NCBI GenBank assembly: GCA_009761415.1
Contig: QUOL01000001.1
Span: 3,472,001-3,536,000 of the forward strand
Direction: 5' to 3'
Origin: Sarcomyxa edulis
Taxonomy: Eukaryota; Basidiomycota; Agaricomycetes; Agaricales; Mycenaceae
DNA length: 64,000 bases
In this document: one piece after another, positions 11,901 through 22,838 of the stretch
How positions within the stretch are numbered: position 1 is the stretch's first letter
How the letters are laid out: each line of letters begins with the position of its first letter
The notes under the pieces: generated by a model
Told to the model about the DNA's origin: nothing
The model's input: only the letters and a program-made list of their open reading frames with translations
Database searches by the model: none
Translations under genes and position numbers: made by a program

Positions 11901-12367
11901 GCGTGTACTGGAATGCCTCCAAAAATCTTTGCGCATCGCCAACTCTGCAATCGAAGAGATCGTTACTGTACAGCTGTACTGTGATACACTTGATCATTAC
12001 CTGTATTACCTCGACAAAGGAGCACCTGCTGTTAGTCACGCCAGCTCTATTGCAGTGCCGAACCATGACTGATAATTTTTCACAGATCGCTCCGAAATTC
12101 GTCAACAGTCTCGTCGAACTCATAACCTCAAGCATCGACAACATCTCATCAGTAGACGTACATCCTTCGCAGCGAGCCCCACCGGGTCTCATCGAAGGCG
12201 TCCAGACACCCGAGATGATTACTCGACACTTCAGAAACACACTAATCTACATCCAAAAGATGAAGACAGCGGGGTCTGACGGTGAAAGTGAGGGGAATCA
12301 TGTGGAATCCAGATGGGACGATGTCGATGTTGTGGGGGCTTTATTGAAGATGGGAATCGGTCGGTGA
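8960..12367 (+). CDS. VPS35: Retromer subunit VPS35
   Basis: Vps35 is the alpha-solenoid scaffold of the retromer coat, which recycles receptors from endosomes to the Golgi or plasma membrane. Eleven exons (8960-9049, 9116-9212, 9274-9580, 9625-9925, 9981-10466, 10515-10660, 10713-11124, 11175-11294, 11353-11826, 11893-12030, 12086-12367) total 2,853 bases and encode 950 residues, close to yeast length. The invariant Vps26-binding motif PRLYLM is in exon 3, and [13 protein letters not shown] in exon 4. [26 protein letters not shown] and the C-terminal KKSHQATAV and [13 protein letters not shown] blocks are all recognisable. A charged insert (about 10115-10400) lies in the middle, as in other fungi. 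Intron 4 (9926-9980) has a GC donor (CAG|GCAAGC). The gene is intact. Confidence 0.95.
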
Positions 12368-12851
12368 GATTGGCCCCCATTTTGATGTTACGTTACAGTA
12401 CATCGTATTGTTGGACTGTGATCAAATTTGTCTACTTATATCCGGATTTTTATTTCATGCCTTTCTTTTCAGTGCAATGTCATGTGCCACCCTTCTGAGT
12501 GTAAGAGTCTTCCCTCAATTAGTTGGTTAAACCATTCGCGTTCCCGCTAATTGCAAACTATATTCAGTGGCTTTTGCTTTCCTGAGGCTTCGAACAGTGG
12601 CGTGTCAGTACAACAATATATATATATATTCTCCCACTTGTATGTGCAACTCTCGAAGGGAAGGCTGTAAATCAGTTACCTCTCAGCTCCGAGTCCGCAA
12701 AGAGGAGTGTGAGGCGTTCGAAAAAACCGATTCAAAACGAGGTCCCACTGCAGCTGCAGTGAGCCCCGAGATATTGAATTATGGAGAACATTGTCCGAGA
12801 ACATTGAGATCCTTTGTAAGCGCACGATAAGTAAAGTCGCCTACTATCATA
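12368..12851. other. Intergenic region between convergent genes
   Basis: No coding signal. It contains a short TA run near 12610-12628 and a small palindrome CTGCAGCTGCAG near 12749. It holds the 3' flanks of VPS35 and the orphan gene to its right. Confidence 0.4.
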
Positions 12852-13913
12852 TCATGACCAGAGATCCTCTAAGTCCTGTCTTAACTGAGGGCCAGCGTAC
12901 GAGTCGACTTGCTCCTGTGTATTTGAGCCTTTTCCGATACTCATCGCATCCAGGATGGCTTGAGTCGAATCTGTAGGATAGAATTTCTGTGAGATGGAGA
13001 ATGTTAGATACGAGAAGTCCAGGCAATCAAATTGAGGATTTACCTCTTTGAAAGCGTACAGCCTGAAGGCGTCAAGCCCAGCGTGCTCCATACACGCCAT
13101 GAAATCTCGGCCATTCAAGTTTGGCCATTGTGATCTCAAAGACTGCACAAGGTCGCAGAGATCTCCGTCAAGCGACATGAGGAGCTCTTGTAAGTCCAAT
13201 TGATCGTACTCCGTCAAAACGTGAGTGGTTTTGCAATTGACGTCAGGGACACAGTTAGCTAGCCACAACAACCGGGTCATAGAAGTCAACTGCGGGATTG
13301 GGAAAGAAGGTGTTGTCAAGGTGTTGAAGATGGAGTGACGGAAAAGATCGCAGTAGATCCAATAGTTAGCCATGGCACGAGTAGCGTGTTCAAGAATGGT
13401 CAAAGGGTATTCTGGATGACGTATCAAGGCTTCTCCTGGATGTGCCCTTTTGTATTCCTCGAGCTCTTCTTGTTTCGAGTCCCAAGTAGATGCAACACCG
13501 TAGTTTCGGTCCAAGTCCTCACTAACGGGAAGAATTAAGTTGGTCAGGATGTCATGCAAACGAACGATATCGTTGAGCATCAAGGGAGATACGCGGATGG
13601 CGAGTTCTAGTAATGCGTCAGGACCTCTCTGTATACATCCTTGGAGTTGAAGCTCGCGGGAAGGAAGATCTTGAATCGCCCAATCGGCGAGTTCACGAGC
13701 TTTGAGACCGATGAGAAGATGCGGGTGAGGCTGGAAGCCCGCATGAGGGTTGGTCGCGAGGTGATACAAGACATCACTATCTGGACAATCAACCCCACGG
13801 TCCTTATAGACTGCTTTACAGATGTCCAGCAATAATCCGAGCTCCTCCATTGTTTGGAACGCGCCAGGTAGACGGTCGAGAATTCTCATAGGTAAGTCTA
13901 TCGCTGTCGACAT
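12852..13913 (-). CDS. Orphan protein of unknown function, 353 residues
   Basis: I do not recognise this protein. A single uninterrupted frame of 353 codons runs from ATG 13913 to the stop at 12852, which is unusual in this intron-rich genome. Helix-rich segments such as KARELADWAIQDLPSRELQL and ISQKFYPTDSTQAILDAMS suggest a soluble alpha-helical protein. A possible upstream exon near 13940-14100 would join through an intron ending at TCGACAG just after the proposed ATG, so the true start could lie upstream. Parts resemble the C-terminal halves of basidiomycete BTB-type proteins, but no BTB core is visible, so I assign no function. Confidence 0.55.
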   Translation of the reverse strand: MSTAIDLPMRILDRLPGAFQTMEELGLLLDICKAVYKDRGVDCPDSDVLYHLATNPHAGFQPHPHLLIGLKARELADWAIQDLPSRELQLQGCIQRGPDALLELAIRVSPLMLNDIVRLHDILTNLILPVSEDLDRNYGVASTWDSKQEELEEYKRAHPGEALIRHPEYPLTILEHATRAMANYWIYCDLFRHSIFNTLTTPSFPIPQLTSMTRLLWLANCVPDVNCKTTHVLTEYDQLDLQELLMSLDGDLCDLVQSLRSQWPNLNGRDFMACMEHAGLDAFRLYAFKEVNPQFDCLDFSYLTFSISQKFYPTDSTQAILDAMSIGKGSNTQEQVDSYAGPQLRQDLEDLWS

Positions 13914-14768
13914 GCACGCAAGAGACTTCCGGTCAAGTTAGTCTGAATCTCGAGCTCCTGGTGGATGTACTTCTCACACACCTGTGAACGCCATTTCGAA
14001 CGTTGGAATTGAGTCCTCATGATGACACCAGGATGGCGAATCAAACGTGCACTGAACATGAGTCCTTTGACTGCACTAAAAGAAGTAGCGACGCCAAAAT
14101 CATTGATTGCAAAATTGAGAAAGCCAGCTTGAAGCCAGCAGATTATTTGTTTGCCGACAGATTGCACATATTTTATTCAGAGGGTGAAACAAGGGGTGAA
14201 GACGAAATTTCTCCCCGAGTGGCCAACACTGCAAGAAATGGCAGATTACGGACACCGAGAATATGGTCCGGATGAGCGGATTCTGGCCGGATTCCCACGA
14301 GATCCCGACGAGATTCTGACGTTCGATGAATGAGACGTGAATGCGTAGATCAGACACACATCCTAGCCACATCCCTTCAACCCCAGTGAGACTCGCACCT
14401 CCCTGATATACGGATCCGGACTTAGAGTTGAGAATTTTCGACTTGCGTCGACCACCGCACACTGTCGACCGCACACTGTCGACCACCTCACACTTTGACC
14501 ACCTCACACTGTCGACCGCACTGTCGACCGCACTATCGACGCACTATCGACCACCGCACACTGTCGACCGCACAGCCGTTCGAAAACTCGAGCTGTCGAG
14601 TCGAGTCCACCACTGCACCCACTAGGTAAGTCTGATCATGTGTACACTTTTTCCTGAAGCTCACTTGGAGCACGGATGGTTCTTAATAGCTTTTTTTCAC
14701 CCATTTTTACGTGACAATCGCGTCGCGTCGCGTTGCGGAAAATCACCTTTTGTCGAGCGGAGTGTGCT
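13914..14768. other. Intergenic region with short repeats and a weak plus-strand reading frame
   Basis: A 60-codon plus-strand frame (14151-14333) ends with GFPRDPDEILTFDE and could be a decayed exon, but no neighbouring exons were found. The tandem GTCGACC-type repeat at 14446-14574 is listed separately. CGCGTCGCGTCGCG occurs near 14719. Confidence 0.3.
14446..14574. repeat. Degenerate tandem repeat of CACTGTCGACC units
   Basis: About ten imperfect units based on CACACTGTCGACCGCA, with variants CACTATCGAC and CACTTTGACC, are arranged head to tail over about 130 bases. The unit contains GTCGAC. It is not in a gene and lies about 200 bases upstream of the DUF6532 gene. Confidence 0.7.
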
Positions 14769-16242
14769 ATGGGACCGTCTCACGATGATTTGCCTCCTGC
14801 TATAATGTCTCCCAATACCTCGTTTGCTGCTACTTTGTCTCCCGATACCTCATTTGCCGATACTTCATCTCCTGATACCTCGTTTGCTGCTTCGTCTCCC
14901 GATACCTCGTTTGCTGCTACTTCATCTCCCGATACCTCGTTTGCTGCTTCTTCATCTCTCATCACTTCATCGATGTCATCTCTCGTTACTTCGTCTCACG
15001 ATACCTTGTCTCCTGTTACTTCAAGTCCTTTGCACCACTTGCCTCACCCATCACATTTGTTCCGAATCTCACATCTTGTCTTACCAGACGGGTCTTTCAG
15101 AGGCCCCAATGGTCGAATGGAGAGATTGAGCAGAGAAATTCTGGTATAACACATTGCATGGTACATCTGTGCCATTACTTACTGATATTCAATCTACAAT
15201 ACAGCATTCCGCTCTACCAAGTCCTGTTGCAAGGTCCAAGATCGAGACTGTTCACTGGCCTCGTAGTCAATCGAAGGACATGCACGATCCCAACCTTCGT
15301 CTTCGAGACCTTAATGCAACTCGCCAGCAACTTCTTAGAAGATCCTATCTCCATTTCCTTGGCAAAATCTTCAGTTCGAACTCGTTTCCCGCTGACGCGG
15401 CTGTTCGTCGCGAGATGGCCATCTCATCGTATCAGTTATCCATGGTCGAACATATGAGCCTCAAGAATTTTAGAGGGACTACATCCCCAATCGAAGACGA
15501 GATAGCGCTTGTAAGATCTTTGTCTTCTTTGTCACTTCCTTCTTCTCACCCAAACCAGATCCTTAAACAGCCCGACCATCTTCTCAGCCGTCTCAAAGTG
15601 CATGCTCGGGAGCTCATACAAATCTATGGACTGTTCCCGGCTGAATCTCAGCCCCTGCAGGCTGAGAAGAACCGTACAATCGTCACAATGCTTCTGATGG
15701 ATATGACTTTCATTTATCCTGACAACGTAAGCCCCCTTTTCATTATTCTACTCATTGCTAATTCCTGAGCAGGACACCGCACGAGACCATCACTACCGAC
15801 ATATAATCATTCAAGAAATCATCAATCGCACCTGGTTCTCGGATTCGTCTTCGTCTGTTGGCCTACGAATGGACGACTACTTCACTGAGGAAATGATACC
15901 GCTTGCTGTTATTGCTCATATCGTTACTGTGGTAAGCTCTCTATACCTTGATTTCTACAGCGCCACTCACTAAGTTTTCAGCTTGAATATGTTATCAAAG
16001 AATGGGCTACGGGTTCATTTATCGACATTCCATTTGAAACAACTCGCTATAGACAAAGGTTCCTTGAACATCTTGAGATGTTACGAACTTGGGAGACCGT
16101 CACATCTATCTCAGATGGGAATTGTGTCACAGATTCCGTTCGAAAACAGTTATTTTCTAATGCGCGGTCAGTTGTTTCTTTCATTTCCCGAACTAGACTT
16201 ATTTTTCCCATCAGTATTTTTGCCGACTCTTCAAAGAGATGA
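14769..16242 (+). CDS. DUF6532 domain protein with Ser/Asp/Thr repeat N-terminus
   Basis: Four exons (14769-15143, 15205-15726, 15773-15931, 15982-16242), all joining in phase 0, encode 438 residues. The N-terminal 90 residues contain about six copies of the SPDTSFAA-type repeat and are probably disordered. The C-terminal half carries features I associate with DUF6532, an uncharacterised Agaricomycete family: LKVHARELIQIYGLFPAESQ, KNRTIVTMLLMDMTFIYPDN, the HIIIQEIINRTWF block, IPLAVIAHIVTVLEYVIKEW, and ATGSFIDIPFETTRYRQRF. The first intron contains TTACTGAT as a branch point. Function is unknown. A Tnp2-type transposase lies about 1 kb downstream on the same strand, which may mean the gene belongs to a transposon. 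The stop assumes the last frame runs unspliced to 16242. Confidence 0.65.
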
Positions 16243-17228
16243 AGTTGCACCTCGTGCCCCGACCTTTTTCTTTCTTGACAGATTCTTAATTACTAGTTTC
16301 TTGTAGCTGTCCACCAAATAGTTTATTGTCCTTCCTTGCATCCGAGACCACGCTGGAACATCTGAGCCAGTCCTAAAGTGCACATGAAGTCTTTCCTGAT
16401 CTCGACAAGACAATCGTGGACAATCATTTCATCTACTTATGGTATATAGAGGTGTGACATGGCAAAGTCACACATATCACATTAACCCAATTTATTTATT
16501 TTCTTCTACATTTTACAACTTCTCCTTCTCACTGGAAGGTAGATACCCACCATGGGTATAATTTACTACCTGGCATCAAAACGATTCAAGGTGACTATCA
16601 TCTGGATCTAATTCTGTCACACTCCCGTGACATAACGTGACATAACACAAGTCACGACTGCAGCACTACTTTTGCCTCTTCCTCCTCTTCTCAAATTTAC
16701 GAGGGAACCTTGAGATGTAGAGAAGAAGATATTTTTCAGGTGGACATCTTCCTCTACTTTCAGCATGAACAAAACATTGTGGCATTTGTCGACGCGTCAG
16801 GCCATCGCGTCAGGCCACGTGCACCAAGCCCGAAGCTCGCGTCGTGTCTCTCCCTTGTACTGCAACGTCACCTCTCGTCTGCACTTCTATCCTACTATAT
16901 GCTCCGAAACACATCAGAAGCTTCAATCTATTGGCCACAACGACTTGTATATGCGCTTCCTTCAACACTAGGGCTCTCGAACTCGGTGTTATTGGCCCTT
17001 CTTGTTGACACTCTCTCTTATTCGACTTCAAACCATCCCAGACTTCTCTCAAGACTATTGTTGCACAATACGATACACTGAATTCACTGTCAACACTCTG
17101 ATAACCAGAGAGTTCTGAAATCCAAGGCTACCGAGTGTACGCGATGCCAGCTGGCACAGTGGTACGAGAACTCGCCTCATTCTCTCAGACTACTCAAGCA
17201 ACTGCTATTATAGCCTACCTACTGGGCT
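16243..17228. other. Intergenic / transposon flank with repeated GTGACA motifs
   Basis: No convincing gene. TGTGAC/GTCACA/CGTGAC hexamers recur at about 16453, 16467, 16614, 16633, 16643 and 16658, some in inverted pairs. They could be subterminal repeats of the transposase element to the right. Frames between 16700 and 17080 show no family signal, although one may supply the missing first exon of that transposase. Confidence 0.35.
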
Positions 17229-20200
17229 TCTGACGATTTATGTTCCTGTGCATTCTATGGATGTCGCAACACTCCCCAAGGCTACAAGACCCAATCTAGA
17301 CAGACCAAGAAGAATCACGAGAAAAGAGATCTCAAAGTCCGAGCTGAGGCGCAATCTCGTGTAGCCTTGGCTCCTTTGGCATCGCAGGCTCCGAATATCC
17401 CAACTATCGATCGTTCTCTGCTAGCCGGCTCTTCTGGTACTAAGGCTACATCTCGACACAGTTCTCCTGCTGGTCCCGAATCTTTGGCACGTGGAATCTC
17501 TCGTTCTCATTCTGTGGCTACTGTCAACCATCAAAACTCCGAGAATAACGACTTTGACTTTGATTTTGATGTGGATCAAGAGAATTTTGGAGACGGACAC
17601 GTCTCCGATGATCCTGATTCTGACGATGGACTCCCACGACCTCGTACTCCCACACCACCACCACCACCTTCCCCACCAGTTCCACAACACCGTGAAGGAG
17701 TTGATGGTCCTCCTGACACTGAATTTGATCATCATCCAAACGACAATATCGAGGAACTTGCTCCAGCCTTCCGTGAGCATCCAGCTATTCGACTTTTGTA
17801 TCTTCAAACAGCTCTCGGAAGTATCTATGGCGCAGATACCGTGGTCGAATCAAACAACAAGCTTACAGATGGCCTCAACCTGATCGATCTATCCTCTCCT
17901 GGTCTTCTGGACTCACTGTCAACGTCTTTGAAGCCTGCTCGTACTTTGATTACATGTAAACGACGTCTGGGTATCAACGTGGACGACTTTATTGAACAAC
18001 GACCAATCTGCACTGCCTGCTACAAATATTACTCACCGAAGGTGTTCGATGCACTCAAAACTCCAAACTGTACCGAAAAGAGATGCAAAGGTATCATCTA
18101 CCGTGAAAAACGCGGTGTCTCGGATCCAAAGACCGGAAAAACACCAATAAAACGCATACCTGCAAAGATTCATTCATATTCTCCCATTATTCCAAACATC
18201 GAACGGCTCCTTCTTCGCCCAGACTTTGTCAGTGCATTGCGAGACAATAAAGATCTGGCCGACGAACCCTTGGTACCGGACGATGTCCCTATGCACGATA
18301 TCTATGATGGGGAGGCCTATCGGACAGTCGAGGTGGGCCTGAGACGTATCAGAGACCCTGATCGCGATGGAGCTATCGGAGACATTGAGGATTTTCCAGG
18401 CTCGCGGAAGCGGCTCATCTCTTGTGAACTCGGTCTCAACATGACAATCAACATGGACTGGTAAGTTGTTGCTTTTCTTCTTCTTGATGCTTACTTTACA
18501 AGTGTAGGTGCGGAATTACGGACAACCAACCTCACTCTTGTGGTGCGGTCTATATTGCATTCAATGATCTGCACCGCTCAGTTCGGTATCTCCCTCATAA
18601 TGTTCTTCTTGTTATGACGATTCCCGGACCTCACGAGCCAAGTCTGGAGCAACTTAACTATATCCTTGTACCTTTGGTTCGAGATCTCAAGATTTTATAC
18701 AAAGGTATTTATATCGATGCCATTTTCATACTCATTCCTACTTACCAGACTTTTAGGACGCCTTTTCAAGGTTTATGGGCGCGAGAGACCTGTCATGACA
18801 CATGGAATCGCCTCTCTTCAAGCTTGTGATATTCCCGCTTCGCGCAAGTTCTCTGGTGCGGCCGGTCATGGCCACAAGACCCATCCATGCAACACCTGCT
18901 TTGTTCTCCACGACGACATCAATCTTGAGGCTGGATATGACGTTTCAGGTCCCATATCTTCAAATTTCACCGTCTCAAATCTCGAACTATTGCTGACTCG
19001 TCTTGCTTATTTAGAATTCAAGTTACGGGACGACTATGAGCAACTCAAGCATGCATTTCAATCGCAGAAAGCAAAAACCAAGAGGAAACGTACTGATATA
19101 CTTGACGAGACAGGTTCCCGACACACTGAAGTCAATCTTATACCTGGATGGCTTCCTATCAAGTCGTCGCCACATGATTTCATGCACAACTACTATTCGG
19201 GTTCTCTTTTCGCTTTCTCAAATCATACTAACCAGCTGATACTATATTCTTGCAGGCATGACATCCGATTTCTGGTATGATGTTGTCGATGCAGGGTATC
19301 TACTCACAGCGTCTCAATGGAGAGACTTCGAGCTCCACATCAACAATGCCATATGGCCTTCTGGAATTGGACGTCTTCCAGATAACGTGAGACTTACATT
19401 CCTAAACTCCGTCGTCTTCGAGGCTGATCACTCTATAGCTTGGAACAAACCATTCCCTTCAAAAGGCAGATCAATGGCGAACTCTCCTCAATGTACAACA
19501 TATTCTTCTTTGGCTGGTTTGGCGACGGAGCACCGATGACAAGATACGAACAGTTGCTCCCGAAATTCCTGCCAACACTAAGAAGATCCCTTCATTTACT
19601 CGCAGCCTTCCTGAGATATACAACCTCGGTCTCTATCTTTCAGTTGCTGAAAGTATTCTTGCAGCGAAGTCCGTTTCGATGGATGATGTCAACAGAGCTC
19701 ACACGTACCTTGTACGGTACTGCAAGCTATCACTACATCTCGGAATCCATCTCAAACCCAACCACCACCTGGCGATGCATTACCCAGCAATATTTCGACG
19801 GTTTGGACCTACCTATGCATGGTGGCTCTTCGCTTTCGAACGGTTCAACGGCTACCTCGAAGATGTAAATCTAAATGGTCACGCAGGAGGCGTGATGGAG
19901 CTGACCATCCTACGAAACTGGGTACAGCGGCACCGGGTCTATGAATTGGTACGTTCACACCCCGATTATTGAGCACTAGCTAACTTTTCAATCGTCAATG
20001 AGATCTCAAACCTCCCGGCAGACGCGACCAAATACGAGAAAGATCTTCTTACTCGTGCCGTCAAAGATAAAAGCCGAGTGCGAGGAACGTTCAATGTCCA
20101 GACCGCTGGATTTCAAGGCGGTATGTCTTCTAGTAGTAGTCTTATCTCAGCTCTTAAACAAGTATTAGGCTCGAAGATCCTCAAGTCCAAGGAAAGTGGC

Positions 20201-20720
20201 AAAATTACTGATCTTCGTACTCTTCATGATAGAGCAACTATCTATTCTCTTCTCCTCCAATACTCGCGCGATCTTTGGCCTCAATCAAAAATTGTATGCG
20301 ACCTTGATCTCGATGCTGGACCTGGCAGTGTTCCTTTTCTAGGGAATGGCTCCGCAAGATCTTACCCCTTCATCTACAAAGACGGCATTCGATTCGGCTC
20401 CGCCAACGCTCAAAATACCTCACAGGATCAATTTGCAACAGTCGACTTCTCATTTGGCCGGATGCCCTGCAAACTCTTGTATCATTTCGAGTTAAGCGTC
20501 GGCGATAACCCACCAGCAATGTGCACCGTCATACAAAAGACCGTAGCAGACGATGATATACCTTTGTTCCCCTTTGATATTGAGTATATATTCTACTTCT
20601 TTTCATCTTTTTTGACGGCTAAAATACTCTGATATTAAGGGCCACAGATCTTCGGACATATGGCGTCTACGCAGATCGCTTTCATCAGGAAAACTCAGAT
20701 TTTGCAATTAGAAGTAACTG
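17229..20720 (+). CDS. Tnp2-type (CACTA/EnSpm superfamily) transposase, probable; 5' end uncertain
   Basis: The frame opens near 17214 with a Cys-rich start (CSCAFYGCRNTPQG) but has no in-frame ATG, so the first exon is probably further upstream. A long acidic/Pro-rich stretch follows, then the conserved core. Introns are about 18463-18507, 18706-18757, 19201-19256, 19387-19438 and 19950-20004. Key blocks are PHSCGAVYIAFNDLHRSVRY, the hallmark IPGPHEPSLEQLN, SLQACDIPASRKFSGAAGH, CNTCFVLHDDIN, and the C-terminal NHHLAMHYPAIFRRFGP with YAWWLFAFERFNGYLEDV. After splicing the frame stays open through all these blocks with no stop codon seen, so it may be recent or functional. The last exon (20648-20720) is the weakest part. 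It converges with the Plavaka transposase, 86 bases away. Confidence 0.72.
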
Positions 20721-20805
20721 AGTGTGAATCGTCTAATTGCCAACTAATCACGCCAGCCACAGTAACTTCCAACTAATTGAACCAGAGCTTGCGAGATTAG
20801 TAGTA

Positions 20806-22363
20806 TTAGTAGACTGTAATATAATTGTGTCTATCTAAGAACGAATTAGTGAAAAATGTGCGACATTTGTCCAAGACCGTGCTACTGGTCCAATCTCGGG
20901 GTGCGATAGGACCAAACTTAGGAAATAGATGAACACTTCGACGGATGTTCTGAACTGGAACGATACTAGCTAGATTATCACCCTCTCGATTCATGCTGCG
21001 TGAGATCTTGTACATGAGGTGGTTTGCCTCGGGCGCGGACGAGAAGGCCGTGAACCATTCGACATAAGCGAGGTGATGAGGAGGGTTGATCCCAGGACGG
21101 AAAAGGGATTTGATAGCGCTGTTTGGCAGAGAAAAAACCACGCGAACTTGTCCGACACGGTAACCTGCAATAACGTGAGCTACACCCGAGTCAGGAAAGA
21201 ATATACTGAGTGCATACCTTCTACACCAGTAATCCCTCCAGTGCCATTATTGATGAGAGCAGTGTCGAATCTGCCAGGAATTTTATCGCCGCGCTTATTT
21301 TTGCTTTCGGGTCTCGCATGTATAGCGTCAAGTGTAGTCGAGGGGTCAGAACCAACAAACTTGATCTTGTGGTATGCAGGTACAGAATGAAATGGAAACA
21401 TAAAATCTTCGGCCTGCCTCTCGATAGCCCTATGTGCAAGGGTTGGATTATTTTGTTGGACGACGAATCTCGCAAGTGCATCTCGGAAGAACGTTGCGTG
21501 GTAGGACACTTCGAGTCTCTGGAAAGACACATTTGTCGTTGGGTGTTTTGTCATTTTGAGATGGCGATGATATTCGATACCTGGAGGAGATGGCGCCAGT
21601 TGTTCGGGACTACCAGATAGCCGCCAGTGGATGTACTTTTCGTGGCGGTAGATTTTTTCCTTGCGTTCGAGCCACACCGTCATCTGTGAATATTCGTCCT
21701 TACGGTTTGTCGCCTGATATGCGTCCTTCGCGAGATCGATATGTAAGCGTTCGGTGTATTGGGTGTTGAAGTTGTCAGTAGTTCCGTATAGCTGAATCAG
21801 CAGGGTATAGTGGCAAAGAAAATGGAGTTTGGGGATATTAAAGTTCGAGCGTATGTCTAGATCAATGAAAATGTCTTTGTCGGCGTGAAAACGGTCAAGC
21901 GCGTCGTCCAGCAAACGGATGGTCTCGGTTGAATGAATAGGATATTGAGCAAGATAGAGAAAATCGAGTAGTGCACGCACGGTACGAACTACTCGAGTGT
22001 TTGACTGGTTTCCAGGCAAAGGAATATCGATGATGATACCGAGAAGAAATCGGCATATCTGGTCATGTTCGGCACCACTAACTCGCGAAAGAGAACTGAT
22101 GCCATTCATGAAGATCCGGATGTTGTGGTTAGGAGGGAGTCTGCGGCAGCGAGCGTCGATTTCTGCCTTGGGGTACACATTGAGAATCCAACTTTTGAGA
22201 TGTTTCAATACACCTTGATACAGCTGATGTAGAATATCGGGGGTGATGGAGCGAAATATATTCACGTAGGGAAGGTTTTCCCAGAAAGGGTGGAAGACAG
22301 GCTTTATGCCTGCAGCTTTACACGCTTGCGCGTACATAGCGGGTCCTTGATCGAGTGTATCCA
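20806..22363 (-). pseudogene. Plavaka transposase, C-terminal part (3' half of a split gene)
   Basis: Plavaka elements are CACTA-group DNA transposons of Agaricomycetes. This segment begins at LLDTLDQGPAMYAQACKAAG and continues through the hallmark HPFWENLPYVNIFRSITPDI, LHQLYQGVLKHLKSW, EIDARCRRLPPNHNIR, YTLLIQLYGTTDNFNTQY, TERLHIDLAKDAYQATNRKD and QMTVWLERKEKIYRHEKYI. An intron (21217-21165) joins TGVE to GYRVGQVRVVF, and the protein ends at 20806. The frame is open and well preserved, so the break is recent. It is interrupted at 22363 by an insertion whose 9-bp duplicate (GTGTATCCA) recurs at 29491. The N-terminal half lies at 29491-31104, and removing the insert with one duplicate restores the frame. 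Confidence 0.88.
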
Positions 22364-22393
22364 GGAGCCCTAGAGGTGAAATTTAGCCTAAAT

Positions 22394-22825
22394 TGTCAGG
22401 GCAACACCAATCTATACAAGACCAGCGGGCCACTGAAGCGTCACGAGCGAAAGGCGAGAACAGAGAAAGAGGAGGAGAGGAGATACAAAGGGAAAGAGAG
22501 AGGAGAGGGAAGCGATAGAAGACACTACAGGAGTTATATGACTTAGGTTCCCACTAGATTAGCGGTAATCCTGAGAGATCGAACTGAGGATCCCCAGGGT
22601 GCATAGCGCCCTTTATATATCTACCTACATTACATGATTGGTAAGCTATAGAATCCTATGGAACATAATGGAACACCGTTAGTAAGATGATGATGCAACT
22701 CCGCAGCACCTTAGTAATCGCATCAGTCAGCAGCAGGAATAAAGGTATCCCAAGGAATAACTATAGCCCCCTGATAAGATAAGATAAGATCAAAGATAAA
22801 GTCCAAAATGAGTCGTTTCCTGACA
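22394..22825 (-). repeat. 3' LTR of the chromovirus
   Basis: 432 bases, TG...CA ends, nearly identical to 28113-28543. On the minus strand it contains a TATA box TATATAAAG (22619-22611), and about 30 bases downstream AGTTCGATCT (22585-22576), the likely transcript start and self-priming sequence. Confidence 0.95.
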
Positions 22826-22838
22826 TCACCCCCCTTCT
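22826..22838 (-). other. Polypurine tract
   Basis: On the minus strand AGAAGGGGGGTGA abuts the 3' LTR and overlaps the pol stop codon region. This is the usual plus-strand primer position. Confidence 0.8.

Noticed and set aside
12852..13913. BTB/POZ protein
   Set aside because: Only vague resemblance in the helical C-terminal part; no BTB core motif seen.
14151..14333. Plus-strand gene ending GFPRDPDEILTFDE
   Set aside because: Sixty codons, no partner exons or family motif; left as a possible relic.
14446..14574. Possible CRISPR-like array
   Set aside because: Units are tandem and degenerate with no unique spacers, and the genome is clearly eukaryotic.
17367..17369. Start codon of the Tnp2-type transposase at 17367
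   Set aside because: The codon there is TTG, and upstream in-frame sequence (CSCAFYGCRNTPQG) looks coding, so the start lies further upstream.
17229..20720. KDZ (Kyakuja-Dileera-Zisupton) transposase
   Set aside because: The Cys-rich start suggested it, but IPGPHEPSLEQLN and the NHHLAMHYP / AWWLFAFERFNG blocks fit the Tnp2/CACTA-type family better.
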